From positions 97,698-161,697 of the IMG/VR virus record IMGVR_UViG_3300034110_001237: DNA of 64,000 bases. One strand, given 5' to 3'. The notes beneath the pieces are model-generated. The model was not told the DNA's origin, did no database searches, and saw only the letters and a list, made by a program, of their open reading frames with translations. The first letter of the stretch is position 1; every line of letters starts with the position of its first letter. Source of the stretch: a virus. Of the stretch, positions 8,280 through 16,088 are shown one piece after another. Position numbers and translations under genes: made by a program.

Positions 8280-9077
8280 ATGACCAAAAAATCGTATGAA
8301 CTCATTGTCAATACTAACCGAGACATTAGCGAACTGTACAAAATGTTGGGTGCTTATATTACCAGCCATATTGAAAAGAAAAGCTCTTGTGAAGGTGATT
8401 ATCCTTTTGACTGTGACGATGTTATTGAAGCATACACTGAAAGTAATTGTGATACTTATCCAGACTATTTGTGGTGGCATAACAATACTGAATTCAAGGG
8501 GCGAAATAATGAAGACCCTTACCTTTTAACTTCTGGTAAAGGTTCGTTCTGTGACAAAAACTTCCCTGACATTATCTTTTCGGTAGGCGATACTGATGAG
8601 TATGTTCGTTCTCAAATCAAAGCCGAAATCTTTAAAAAATTTAATACCATCGTTGATCCAGTTGATAATTCGACATTGATTGATGAAGTCAAAGTGTTGA
8701 TTGAATCTGATGTTTTTACTACCAAGTTTACAGAAGAATATTGCCATGCTGTTGTTGAAGATTATAACACGATGGAGAAAGTGTTTTCTGGTTATGTCAT
8801 TGAGAAGGTTGAAGTCCCATCTGAAATCAGTGATACATCCTCAATGGTGATCTTTCTTAAACAAGAACCCACCAAAGAACTTGTTGAGAACATGATTGCT
8901 CGTATTCATCAATTCGTTGACAACTATGAAGCTATTTTGGCTGAGACGGATATGGAAAATAAATGTTTTTGTGACACCACCATTGAAGAAGTCATCACCG
9001 ATCCTGCTAACTTTAAAGTAGTGTTTGTTGAATTGGTGGAACATGTAACAGAATCAACAACTAAAAAAATTGTGTAA
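8280..9077 (+). CDS. hypothetical acidic protein, 265 aa
   Basis: ATG follows TGAGGATAGACC. Strongly acidic, soluble, with a Cys-rich early segment (SSCEGDYPFDCDD, ESNCDTYPDYLWWHNN). The middle and C-terminus are mixed helix/strand. No recognised domain. Single-gene unit between the promoter at 8227-8255 and the terminator at 9094. Confidence 0.85.
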   Translation: MTKKSYELIVNTNRDISELYKMLGAYITSHIEKKSSCEGDYPFDCDDVIEAYTESNCDTYPDYLWWHNNTEFKGRNNEDPYLLTSGKGSFCDKNFPDIIFSVGDTDEYVRSQIKAEIFKKFNTIVDPVDNSTLIDEVKVLIESDVFTTKFTEEYCHAVVEDYNTMEKVFSGYVIEKVEVPSEISDTSSMVIFLKQEPTKELVENMIARIHQFVDNYEAILAETDMENKCFCDTTIEEVITDPANFKVVFVELVEHVTESTTKKIV

Positions 9078-9093
9078 TATTTGTTACAAAATT

Positions 9094-9116
9094 AACCCAG
9101 CCTTGTGTTGGGTTTT
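9094..9116 (+). terminator. intrinsic terminator
   Basis: AACCCA...TGGGTTTT hairpin. Confidence 0.75.
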
Positions 9117-9119
9117 CGA

Positions 9120-9148
9120 TTGAATGTTCATTTTTTCGATGATATACT
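9120..9148 (+). promoter_or_regulatory. sigma-70-like promoter
   Basis: TTGAAT (9120-9125), 17 bp, TATACT (9143-9148); drives the leader peptide and methylase-like gene. Confidence 0.7.
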
Positions 9149-9170
9149 GTAATTCATTTTGGAGAATTAC

Positions 9171-9224
9171 ATGTTTCACATGCAGGAAGCCAACAACATT
9201 GTTGAGTTACTTCGATCTATTTAA
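9171..9224 (+). CDS. putative leader peptide, 17 aa
   Basis: A strong GGAG lies 8 nt before the ATG and the frame reads MFHMQEANNIVELLRSI. It sits between the promoter and the methylase-like gene at 9293 and is followed by 68 untranslated nt containing complementary tracts (CTTTTAAATAG and its surroundings). It may be a regulatory leader. It could also be an accidental mini-ORF, though the RBS argues for translation. Confidence 0.5.
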   Translation: MFHMQEANNIVELLRSI

Positions 9225-9292
9225 GGTGACGAGCAACAAGTCTTTTAAATAGACAAGTACATTTTTTTAACAATTAATAATAGGCGATTACC

Positions 9293-10312
9293 ATGACTTT
9301 CGAACGCGACCTTGATCAATTTTACACCAACAGTGACATCGCTCTTAAATGCTATGACTTACTGCAAGGTGTACTGGCACAAAACAATATCAAACCTACC
9401 ATATGGTTAGAACCATCAGCCGGTTCAGGGGCGTTCTTTTCTATTGTGTCTGGTAGTAAGCTAGGTATTGATATTGATCCTAAAATTGATAAAGTGGTCA
9501 AAGCAGACTTTTTGGAATACCCTTTGAAAGATGAAGGTTATATCACTATTGGTAATCCCCCTTTTGGCAAGAATTCCAGTTTAGCCATCAAGTTTTTTAA
9601 CAAATGTGCAGAAGTCTCCAAAGTGGTCGCCTTTATTGTGCCGAAGACCTTTAAGAAAGACAGTGTGCAAAAGAAGCTGAATAACCATATGCACCTTGCT
9701 TTTGAATGGGATGTTCCCAGCGACTCGTTCAACATAAAAAAAGAAATTGTGGACGTGCCTTGTGTCTTTCAAGTTTGGATTAAACAAGACATCGTTCGTC
9801 AAAACACTAACAAAAGCTCTCTGGTAGAAGATTTTATCTTCACTAATAGAACCACGGCGAACATCGCTTTTCAACGAGTGGGTGTAAGGGCTGGAACGAT
9901 TAAAGGGTGTGCAGCATTCCCTGAAATTGCTGATGCGTCACATTTGTTTATTAATACCTTACAACCTGATGTCGTGAAGATTTTGAAAGTTATTGACTGG
10001 TCAGCGATTAAATTTAATACTGCAGGAAATCCAAGCATTTCAAAACGCGAATTGATTAGCGAATACACTCGATACAAAGCGAACCTTGTTGGTATTATTG
10101 ATGACTATCTGTTGTTTAATTTTGATGACGTTATCTCGATTGTGTTCTTGGTGAATGGTAATGTGTTCAACATAAAAGTTGAAGAAGGTAATCTTGTGTT
10201 CCATGATGCTATTTTTAAAATTCAAGTGGGTAATGTTGACTTTAATTTGGTGAAAGCTGCCTATCTTGATTTCAAAAAAACATTGAATGAAAACCTCACT
10301 AAAAAAAGTTAA
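9293..10312 (+). CDS. N6-adenine DNA methyltransferase-like protein, 339 aa
   Basis: Class I SAM-dependent methyltransferase marks in order: motif I WLEPSAGSGAFF (residues ~43-54), GIDIDP (motif II, ~64-69), and the catalytic GNPPFG (motif IV, ~86-91). NPPF is typical of N6-adenine or N4-cytosine DNA methylases. The C-terminal half carries no recognisable restriction domain, so this looks like an orphan methylase, plausibly protecting phage DNA or modifying another nucleic acid. The start has a weak AGGCG RBS. Confidence 0.82.
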   Translation: MTFERDLDQFYTNSDIALKCYDLLQGVLAQNNIKPTIWLEPSAGSGAFFSIVSGSKLGIDIDPKIDKVVKADFLEYPLKDEGYITIGNPPFGKNSSLAIKFFNKCAEVSKVVAFIVPKTFKKDSVQKKLNNHMHLAFEWDVPSDSFNIKKEIVDVPCVFQVWIKQDIVRQNTNKSSLVEDFIFTNRTTANIAFQRVGVRAGTIKGCAAFPEIADASHLFINTLQPDVVKILKVIDWSAIKFNTAGNPSISKRELISEYTRYKANLVGIIDDYLLFNFDDVISIVFLVNGNVFNIKVEEGNLVFHDAIFKIQVGNVDFNLVKAAYLDFKKTLNENLTKKS

Positions 10313-10330
10313 AATATTTGAAAAAAAAGG

Positions 10331-10359
10331 TTGCCTTACCGATAAAGTTTTGATAGAAT
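10331..10359 (+). promoter_or_regulatory. sigma-70-like promoter for tRNA-Cys
   Basis: TTGCCT (10331-10336), 17 bp, TAGAAT (10354-10359). Confidence 0.7.
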
Positions 10360-10405
10360 ATCTACATTGAATGAGCAAAGCAATACGCTCTCAATGCCTT
10401 AAAAT

Positions 10406-10479
10406 GGCTGCTTGGCAGAATGGTCATGTACCGGATTGCAAATCCGAGTATGGGGGTTCGATTCCCTCAGCAGCCTCCA
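10406..10479 (+). tRNA. tRNA-Cys (GCA)
   Basis: 74 nt with acceptor GGCTGCT/AGCAGCC, discriminator U and encoded CCA. Anticodon loop TTGCAAA (GCA) lies in a GGA/TCC-type stem, and the T-arm contains GGTTCGATTCC. U73 and GCA are cysteine identity elements. The outermost anticodon-stem pair is C-A, a small irregularity. This is the only ordinary tRNA seen in the window. Confidence 0.95.
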
Positions 10480-10491
10480 ACTTTAAAACAT

Positions 10492-10518
10492 AAAAAGACA
10501 TCTTAGGATGTCTTTTTT
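10492..10518. terminator. bidirectional terminator
   Basis: AAAAAGACATC-TTAG-GATGTCTTTTTT between tRNA-Cys (+) and the gene at 10532 (-). Confidence 0.88.
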
Positions 10519-10531
10519 ATTGTCTTCATTC

Positions 10532-11065
10532 TTAATTATTTGTGGTTTGTTCTATTTCTGGTGTGTCGATTGCCATTGTTGTTTTTTCGTCACTGCTTTT
10601 AAGGTTAATTGTTTTTACTGCATATTCTGGCTTGTTCATTTCTTCGTATAGATAGTAAGCGACATTACCTGTTATTCCCATATATTTTTTCATGTCATAT
10701 TCGATTACATGTTTTGCATTAACAATGGCTTGATGATTTATATCTGGAAACAAATCTTCTAGTTTTCCTTTGTAAACCATTTTGTCGAACATAATAGCTT
10801 TCATGTTTCTTAAATCATGAATAACCATAATCAATATGACCAATGGAATGCTAACTGCAGCATAACCAGCCATTAAGTAATAGTACCAATCTGGCATTAT
10901 TGATAATGGAGCCAATAACAAAATCATCATTCCCACGAGTGGCACCATCAAAAAGAGAGTTAATTTAAATAATTTAGGATCTCTTTTTTTATCATACTCT
11001 ACCTTATTTTTTTTGAAGTATTCAAAATTTTTTATAAATTCTTTTTTTGCTAATTTTTCTTTCAT
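10532..11065 (-). CDS. two-TM membrane protein (paralog of 14761 gene), 177 aa
   Basis: Two adjacent TM helices (about residues 40-62 and 65-90) separate a short basic N-terminus (F-x-K-N-F-E-Y-F-K-K-N) from a soluble C-terminal domain with MVYKGKLEDLFPDI and GITGNVAYYLYEEM. The same blocks occur in the gene at 14761-15285, which fixes the homologous start at MKEK (11065). The upstream ATG at 11077 abuts its SD and is unlikely. Function unknown; inner-membrane location inferred. Confidence 0.83.
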   Translation of the reverse strand: MKEKLAKKEFIKNFEYFKKNKVEYDKKRDPKLFKLTLFLMVPLVGMMILLLAPLSIMPDWYYYLMAGYAAVSIPLVILIMVIHDLRNMKAIMFDKMVYKGKLEDLFPDINHQAIVNAKHVIEYDMKKYMGITGNVAYYLYEEMNKPEYAVKTINLKSSDEKTTMAIDTPEIEQTTNN

Positions 11066-11160
11066 ATTATTCACCATTCCTTTAAATTATCCTATTATTT
11101 TATTGATGAATGTCAAATATCAAAGAACTATCCATTTGAATATATTTATGTTAAATAAAC

Positions 11161-11189
11161 TTGACATTATATATTTTTTTGAATATAAT
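11161..11189 (+). promoter_or_regulatory. consensus sigma-70 promoter
   Basis: TTGACA (11161-11166), exactly 17 bp, TATAAT (11184-11189): a perfect consensus. Confidence 0.85.
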
Positions 11190-11217
11190 ACAGACTCAAC
11201 TTATTGGAGAATCGAAA

Positions 11218-11553
11218 ATGAAAAAAATGTCTATTTTGGCCGCTATTAGTATGTCGCTTGCATTTGTTATTGGTTCGCAAGCTATTGCGTCAGAAACTGT
11301 TGTTCAAAGTCAACCTGTAACCTCTGTTACGCCTCTTATTGTTGAAGCCACTCCATTTATGGATGTAAAACAGGTGATTTCTGATAGTCCATTGGTTGCA
11401 CATACAGCCGAATATATTGCACATGTTCGTTGTCAAGATGAAGCCCGTGTAATGGTATTTAAAGATAGCCAAGGCGTATTGAAGTCGGTTCAATATACTG
11501 CCAGTAATATGAATGGTTGCACTGATGGTGATGGTGGAGTCAATTATCTTTAA
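11218..11553 (+). CDS. small secreted protein, 111 aa
   Basis: TTGGAG precedes the ATG at 11218. A Sec signal peptide (MKKMSILAAISMSLAFVIG, cleavage near AIAS-E) is followed by about 85 periplasmic or secreted residues with two Cys (VRCQDE and NGCTDG) that could form a disulfide. Expressed from the perfect consensus promoter at 11161-11189, so probably abundant. No family recognised. Confidence 0.86.
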   Translation: MKKMSILAAISMSLAFVIGSQAIASETVVQSQPVTSVTPLIVEATPFMDVKQVISDSPLVAHTAEYIAHVRCQDEARVMVFKDSQGVLKSVQYTASNMNGCTDGDGGVNYL

Positions 11554-11565
11554 CTAGAATACAAG

Positions 11566-11595
11566 AAAAAAGGTTAGCATGTTCTAACCTTTTTT
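11566..11595. terminator. bidirectional terminator
   Basis: AAAAAGGTTAG...CTAACCTTTTTT between convergent genes at 11218 and 11608. Confidence 0.88.
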
Positions 11596-11607
11596 ATTTT
11601 AGATTTT

Positions 11608-13431
11608 TTACTGTCTACATATTCTATACATTTCTTCCGAAGATCCTACTTCATCTATTATAGCAGAACCTACATAAGTGCTTCTTGTATAGGTATATCC
11701 ACCGGCAGCTACAGAAGCTGCGTTCGATCTTAATGTAGCTACAGTTACTCCACCATATCTCCAAGTTTGATATCGGCTTGAACCATTATATATTACTCCA
11801 TTTGATGAGCTATATGCTGGACAAATAATACTGCTTGTTGTGGTTACTGATACAGATTTTACTGGACTATATCTTGTAACTCCATTTAAAGATTTCTTAG
11901 CACTTGCATAATATGTAGTGGTTGTTACAGCAGATGATGCGGTTGATGGTAAGTTTGATTCTGCTGTTCCTGCACTATTCATTCCCTGTAACGTAGCTCC
12001 AGTGCTATATCCAGATCCAGAAAACGTAATTGCAGTGGATTGCACAACCGATGTGCTTACAGCTCCATTTACAGTAAACGTTGTAAATGTTGGGTTGCTT
12101 TCAACAACAACAGTTTTAGTTGATTCAGTTTCGACATTGGCTTCATTTATAGCTATTACGGTGTAAACATATGTGCCTGCTGCTGTTGGTGTTATTGCTG
12201 TTGATGTCAAAACACCTAAATCAACATTATTCGTAGAAATACCTGAATTAGCATTATTTGATTTTATCTTATAGCTTGTAGCACCGCTTGATGAGAATGA
12301 TAATGTGAATGGTGCATTTGCAAACACTGTAGATGGGGCTGTAATTGAAGGTGAAGTTGCGGGCTGTATCACATTGACTGTAATTTTTTCTTGTATGGAT
12401 TTTCCAGCTCCATTTTTGTTTATATATACATAATCTTTCGAACCTGTTAATGGTGCTACTAATGTTTTACTTTGACCAGTTACATTTACATTATCTAGTA
12501 ACTGTTCTTCAAAACCACTTCCAACCCAATTAAAATTAAGGTTGCTGTTTGGCCCTACTTTAATAGTAGTTGGTACACCATTTACAGTAAATGAACTAAT
12601 TATTGGCTCTGGGTACACTGTTATACTTTTCTTTTTATTAATTTTAGTCCCGCTAAAATTTGTCGATTCCAATGTATAGTCAAAATTTCCGACTGTTGTT
12701 GTTAAAATTGATTTTGTGCCTGATGGCAAGTTTACTTGTGAACCATCAAAAGTTAACAATTCAGATCCTTCAACATTCCAATTGAAAATAGCGGTATCAC
12801 CAACAGTTAATTTTTCTTTATCCACATTGAAAGAATTTATTATGGAGTCAGGAACAACTTCAATTGATAATGATTTTGATAAATCTGATATTCCAGTGTA
12901 ACCTTTTGCTGTTAATGTATATGTTGTAGTTGATTGTGGATGAACAGTTGTATTGCTATTCAATGACACATTACCAATTCCATTATTAATGCTTACAGCA
13001 TTTGAATTGAGCACATTCCAGTTTAATTTAGCTGATTGACCCATACCGATTCTTTGAATATCGCTTGTAAAAGTAATTTCTTGTTCAGGTTGAATGACAT
13101 TCAATGTGAGTTTTTCTTGTCTATTATTTTTACCATTACTTATTGTAATTAAATATTCTGTTGTTTCGAGAGGGGCTACATCTGCAAGTCCTTTTTTTGA
13201 GTTATAAGAACCAATATTTTCTATGTTAATGTTATTAGCATATTTATAATCCCAAACAATACTGGTTTCTTCACCTCTTTTTATTATTGGCTTTTTTAGC
13301 TTTATTTCTCCGTTAACTTCGCTATCTTTTATAATTATTTTGTTACCATCCAATGGAACATAAACATTATAGTCTGCAAAACTGTTTCCGCTTAATAAAG
13401 CAATAATTATTAGATATTTATTTTTATTCAT
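11608..13431 (-). CDS. secreted protein with repeated Ig-like domains, 607 aa
   Basis: A signal peptide (ending NSFA) is followed by the shared N-terminal signature DYNVYVPLDGNKIIIK. There are then about six tandem beta-sandwich modules of 80-90 residues, recognisable by recurring [LF]xWxV, TTTYTLTAKG-like edges and linkers such as VIQPEQEITF, VVPDSIINSFNV and VYPEPIISSFTV. The C-terminal 80 residues are Ser/Tyr/Gly-rich and contain two Cys. Likely a surface or adhesion protein. No SD is seen before the ATG; an A-rich start only. Confidence 0.85.
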   Translation of the reverse strand: MNKNKYLIIIALLSGNSFADYNVYVPLDGNKIIIKDSEVNGEIKLKKPIIKRGEETSIVWDYKYANNINIENIGSYNSKKGLADVAPLETTEYLITISNGKNNRQEKLTLNVIQPEQEITFTSDIQRIGMGQSAKLNWNVLNSNAVSINNGIGNVSLNSNTTVHPQSTTTYTLTAKGYTGISDLSKSLSIEVVPDSIINSFNVDKEKLTVGDTAIFNWNVEGSELLTFDGSQVNLPSGTKSILTTTVGNFDYTLESTNFSGTKINKKKSITVYPEPIISSFTVNGVPTTIKVGPNSNLNFNWVGSGFEEQLLDNVNVTGQSKTLVAPLTGSKDYVYINKNGAGKSIQEKITVNVIQPATSPSITAPSTVFANAPFTLSFSSSGATSYKIKSNNANSGISTNNVDLGVLTSTAITPTAAGTYVYTVIAINEANVETESTKTVVVESNPTFTTFTVNGAVSTSVVQSTAITFSGSGYSTGATLQGMNSAGTAESNLPSTASSAVTTTTYYASAKKSLNGVTRYSPVKSVSVTTTSSIICPAYSSSNGVIYNGSSRYQTWRYGGVTVATLRSNAASVAAGGYTYTRSTYVGSAIIDEVGSSEEMYRICRQ

Positions 13432-13617
13432 TTTATTAATCTATTATAGTTATTTATAAATATTATTGTATAACATATTTAACACATAACAATATCTTTA
13501 TTCTATTTTTCTTAATTTTTAACTTGCTCATTGTAAATTTAGAAACTATCCATTTGCATATAGGTTTGTATATCGTATACTCTTTATAAATTATTTTTAT
13601 AATATATGGAGATTATT

Positions 13618-14160
13618 ATGATCAATACAACAACCATTGAGATGGTTAACCATCCTTTTTCTATTACCGCACTTAATTTGTTGCAAAAAGACTTAGAAAT
13701 TTGTGCAAAAAAAATGAAAAAAGTTGGACATGTTTCACTTTTGTTCTTTGCTATTTTGACTTATTTTGGACTTTCTTATATATGGACCTCTGACTTTGTT
13801 ATTCACTTTTATTTAGGTGATAGAGTGATGCCAACAGAGACTGTTGGCAAAATGTTAGTGGATTATCGTCTTTACAAAACGAAAATGGGTTTTTCATTCA
13901 TTTATCTGTTGTTTACTGTCGGAATATCACTTTTGGCTTTAATGGGGGTAGATCGTCTTTTAGTAAAACATGTTGACATGACGATTGATGGAGAAGCCAT
14001 ATTCTTAAACCGAAAAGATTTAGAACCTGTCAAGAAAATTGAGCAGAAAATGATTGCTAAGAATAATGATGTTAGCATCATGTATCAAAACATCTTGAAT
14101 CAAGGTCGTGAGGTTCGAAAATTTGAATATACCTTTATGAAAAAGCTTGCAAAAAAATAA
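13618..14160 (+). CDS. two-TM membrane protein, 180 aa
   Basis: ATG at 13618 follows TGGAG by 6 nt; the in-frame ATG at 13606 overlaps it. A soluble N-terminus of about 35 residues is followed by TM helix 1 (~42-60), a loop of about 45 residues, TM helix 2 (~96-115) and a charged C-terminal tail of about 65 residues ending KKLAKK. No recognisable family. Confidence 0.84.
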   Translation: MINTTTIEMVNHPFSITALNLLQKDLEICAKKMKKVGHVSLLFFAILTYFGLSYIWTSDFVIHFYLGDRVMPTETVGKMLVDYRLYKTKMGFSFIYLLFTVGISLLALMGVDRLLVKHVDMTIDGEAIFLNRKDLEPVKKIEQKMIAKNNDVSIMYQNILNQGREVRKFEYTFMKKLAKK

Positions 14161-14225
14161 TTGCGAGCACATCTATTTTGTGTTAAAATCATATAATTAA
14201 AAGCAGTTTCAGTTAGGAGAATGTT

Positions 14226-14375
14226 ATGCCTAAGATTTCAATTGAACAGATCCGAACAGCCAACCAAAAGCTTATGGCGGGTAAAGGTGGTTCTGTTAAA
14301 AGCTATGCTTCCAAACTTTCTCAATATGACATCAATGAGATGTTGAAGAAAGCTTTTCATTCCTTGCCACAATAA
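14226..14375 (+). CDS. small basic protein, 49 aa
   Basis: Short ORF with AGGAG before the ATG, reading MPKISIEQIRTANQKLMAGK at its start. Basic N-half with a Gly/Ser linker (GKGGSVKS), then an amphipathic helix. Eleven nt separate it from the next gene. Function unknown; the RBS and spacing support a real gene. Confidence 0.75.
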   Translation: MPKISIEQIRTANQKLMAGKGGSVKSYASKLSQYDINEMLKKAFHSLPQ

Positions 14376-14386
14376 TTGGAGGTCAC

Positions 14387-14713
14387 ATGACCAAGAAAAA
14401 AGTATTTGAACCTATCTTTAATGCTGATGGTAATTTCGTGGTGCTTGGTTATGATCCATTTTATTGTCAGTGGGATAATCCGGCACATCGTGCTATTCAT
14501 GATTTATTGTTTGATTCGGATGGTAATCTAAATGAGAAATTTGATGGTAATTTGACTGATGATATTCAAGATCTTGAAGAGTTCATTCAGGAATTGTTTA
14601 AGAAAAATCCGTCAGTATCTCCATTGTGTGATGCGGTTCATTTGTATTTCGCGGAACTGGCGTCCAGTGCAACCAATCAGCAGTATTCAGTTGCCAGTAT
14701 GTTCAAGCGGTAG
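14387..14713 (+). CDS. hypothetical acidic protein, 108 aa
   Basis: ATG follows TTGGAGG. Acidic, with an aromatic N-half (GYDPFYCQWDNPAHRAIHDL) and a helical C-half. Probably co-transcribed with the 49-aa gene before it and ended by the terminator at 14732. Not recognised. Confidence 0.85.
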   Translation: MTKKKVFEPIFNADGNFVVLGYDPFYCQWDNPAHRAIHDLLFDSDGNLNEKFDGNLTDDIQDLEEFIQELFKKNPSVSPLCDAVHLYFAELASSATNQQYSVASMFKR

Positions 14714-14731
14714 TATTTTAGCAAACTAAAT

Positions 14732-14759
14732 AAAAAAGACATCTAGGATGTCTTTTTTT
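14732..14759. terminator. bidirectional terminator
   Basis: AAAAAAGACATC...GATGTCTTTTTTT between convergent genes. Confidence 0.88.
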
Positions 14760-14760
14760 G

Positions 14761-15285
14761 TTAATCAATTTCTAATCGTTTTAAACCATGTACTCTGGCA
14801 ATTTCATCAATGGCTTGTTGTTCAATAGAAGGTGTTGTTGCGTTATGGATAATCTCCTTATCCGTAAATCCATGATGAATTTTGTACGCAGTTTCTCCTG
14901 TAATTCCACCTTTATAGAGAATGTCTGCTCTTATTTGTTCTTTGTAATAATTTATGACAGGATGTTCGATGTTGGAAAATAGATCGGATATTAAACCTTT
15001 GTAAATCATGTTATTAAATTTTGTTATTTTTCGGTTTAAAAAAGATTCAAGAAATGATATGGCAAATGTGAACAAACCACCAAAAACAAAAAATGTCCAT
15101 AAATAGTTCATATAAAGATTATATTCTTCATCATCTAATATTGTTGCTACTTTTGTCCCAAATCCTATTGTCATCACTAAAAATAGCATCAGTATAACGA
15201 GTCCATATGATTTAATTTTATATTTGTAATCGTTAGGATTTTTTTTGTAAAATTCAAATCTTTCTAAAAATTCTTTGTTTTTCAT
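14761..15285 (-). CDS. two-TM membrane protein (paralog of 10532 gene), 174 aa
   Basis: ATG at 15285 has AAAGGAG upstream; the ORF can extend to 15336 but without an RBS. It shares with the gene at 10532 an FEFYKKN N-terminus, two TM helices, MIYKGLISDLFSNIEH and GITGETAYKIHHG. The C-terminal 35 residues diverge. Function unknown. Confidence 0.84.
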   Translation of the reverse strand: MKNKEFLERFEFYKKNPNDYKYKIKSYGLVILMLFLVMTIGFGTKVATILDDEEYNLYMNYLWTFFVFGGLFTFAISFLESFLNRKITKFNNMIYKGLISDLFSNIEHPVINYYKEQIRADILYKGGITGETAYKIHHGFTDKEIIHNATTPSIEQQAIDEIARVHGLKRLEID

Positions 15286-15364
15286 GATACACTCCTTTAT
15301 TATTTTACAGTTTATTAGTAAAAAAAAATTAATCAAATTTATTCAAAAAACTCCTTGAAAGGTA

Positions 15365-15393
15365 TTGATTGCTTCGTTTCTTTTTGCTAGAAT
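15365..15393 (+). promoter_or_regulatory. sigma-70-like promoter of RNA island
   Basis: TTGATT (15365-15370), 17 bp, TAGAAT (15388-15393); the -10 matches that of tRNA-Cys. Confidence 0.72.
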
Positions 15394-15440
15394 GGCTACA
15401 TTGATGAGATGACAACTCAAAAGTCACTCAGAATTGTAAC

Positions 15441-15543
15441 GCGGATGTGTGAGCGTAATAGGAGAGTTGGCCGTCCGTCCTTGAATAAAGGTTGCTCTAC
15501 TGTTGTATTGGTAACGTAGGTTCAAATCCTACCATCTGCACCA
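15441..15543 (+). ncRNA. tRNA-like RNA with non-cloverleaf body, CCA encoded
   Basis: Acceptor GCGGATG (15441-15447) pairs with CATCTGC, discriminator A and encoded CCA end at 15543. T-arm GTAGG-TTCAAAT-CCTAC is canonical. The 65-70 nt between are not a cloverleaf: GAGC (15451-15454) can pair with GCTC (15494-15497), enclosing a large loop with hairpin CCTT-GAATA-AAGG. A D-arm-like hairpin GTTG-TATTGG-TAAC sits immediately before the T-stem, where an anticodon or variable arm would be expected. No anticodon can be assigned. Confidence 0.65.
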
Positions 15544-15549
15544 AATTTC

Positions 15550-15578
15550 TTGATTGTTGTGATGGCTTGTGGTATAAT
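15550..15578 (+). promoter_or_regulatory. sigma-70-like promoter of structured RNA 1
   Basis: TTGATT (15550-15555), 17 bp, TATAAT (15573-15578), beginning 6 nt after the tRNA-like CCA end. Confidence 0.8.
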
Positions 15579-15584
15579 CATCAC

Positions 15585-15838
15585 ATCAAACGAATTAGGA
15601 GCCTTCGTCAAAGAAGGTTGGATAGCAGCGGTGTCGCGGGCAAGCTATCAAGAAAGGTGAGAAATACTCCCTTTCATAGTAACAAAGTCCATCAGGGTGC
15701 TGTTTGCCTTGATTAAAACGCTTAGGTGAAGCGGTTCTTTGTTACGAACTTATTTGTCAATTAGCGAAGGAATTATAGTCCTAGTGGCTATGATTAAAAC
15801 GGTTAGGTGGACTGGCCTTCGTTAAGACCAATTTTAAA
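15585..15838 (+). ncRNA. structured RNA 1 (paralog of RNA 2), with two three-way-junction domains
   Basis: Non-coding transcript from the promoter at 15550-15578. In order: conserved AACGAATTAGGAGC, hairpin CCTTC/GAAGG, hairpin GATAGC/GCTATC carrying AGCGGTGTCGCGGGC, and hairpin AAAGG/CCTTT. Next is a three-way junction closed by GTAACAAAG (15679-15687) with CTTTGTTAC (15737-15745). A second junction is closed by TTAGCGAAGG (15761-15770) with CCTTCGTTAA (15816-15825). Each junction holds GATTAAAA followed by a 5-bp hairpin with loop AGGTG. The first four elements and the first junction recur in RNA 2 with compensatory changes. Not a family I recognise. Confidence 0.78.
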
Positions 15839-15840
15839 GG

Positions 15841-15869
15841 TTGTTATTTACAGGTAATTGATGTATAAT
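15841..15869 (+). promoter_or_regulatory. sigma-70-like promoter of structured RNA 2
   Basis: TTGTTA (15841-15846), 17 bp, TATAAT (15864-15869). Confidence 0.75.
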
Positions 15870-15875
15870 AACTTC

Positions 15876-16081
15876 CAGTTAAACGAATACGGAGCAGCAG
15901 TTAAATGTTGCTGAATGGTAGCGGTGGTCGGGCGAGCCATTGTGTGAAGGGGAGGTGATTTCTTAGTCCCTCTCTTAGCAACAAGGGAATTAAGATGTTG
16001 TTTGTCTTGATTAACACGGTTGGGTGAACCGGCCCTTGTTGCAAACCTTATTCCAAAGAGTTGTCGATGACAGCTTTTTTT
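15876..16081 (+). ncRNA. structured RNA 2 (paralog of RNA 1)
   Basis: Same order of elements as RNA 1: AACGAATACGGAGC, hairpin CAGCA/TGCTG, hairpin AATGG/CCATT carrying AGCGGTGGTCGGGCG, hairpin GGAGG/CCTCT, then one three-way junction. The junction is closed by GCAACAAGGG (15978-15987) with CCCTTGTTGC (16033-16042) and contains hairpin AAGAT/GTCTT, GATTAACA, and hairpin CGGTT-GGGTG-AACCG. Helix sequences differ from RNA 1 while pairing is kept. It ends in its own terminator. Confidence 0.8.
16059..16081 (+). terminator. intrinsic terminator of RNA 2
   Basis: AGTTGTC-GAT-GACAGCT hairpin and seven T. Confidence 0.85.
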
Positions 16082-16088
16082 GTTTTAT

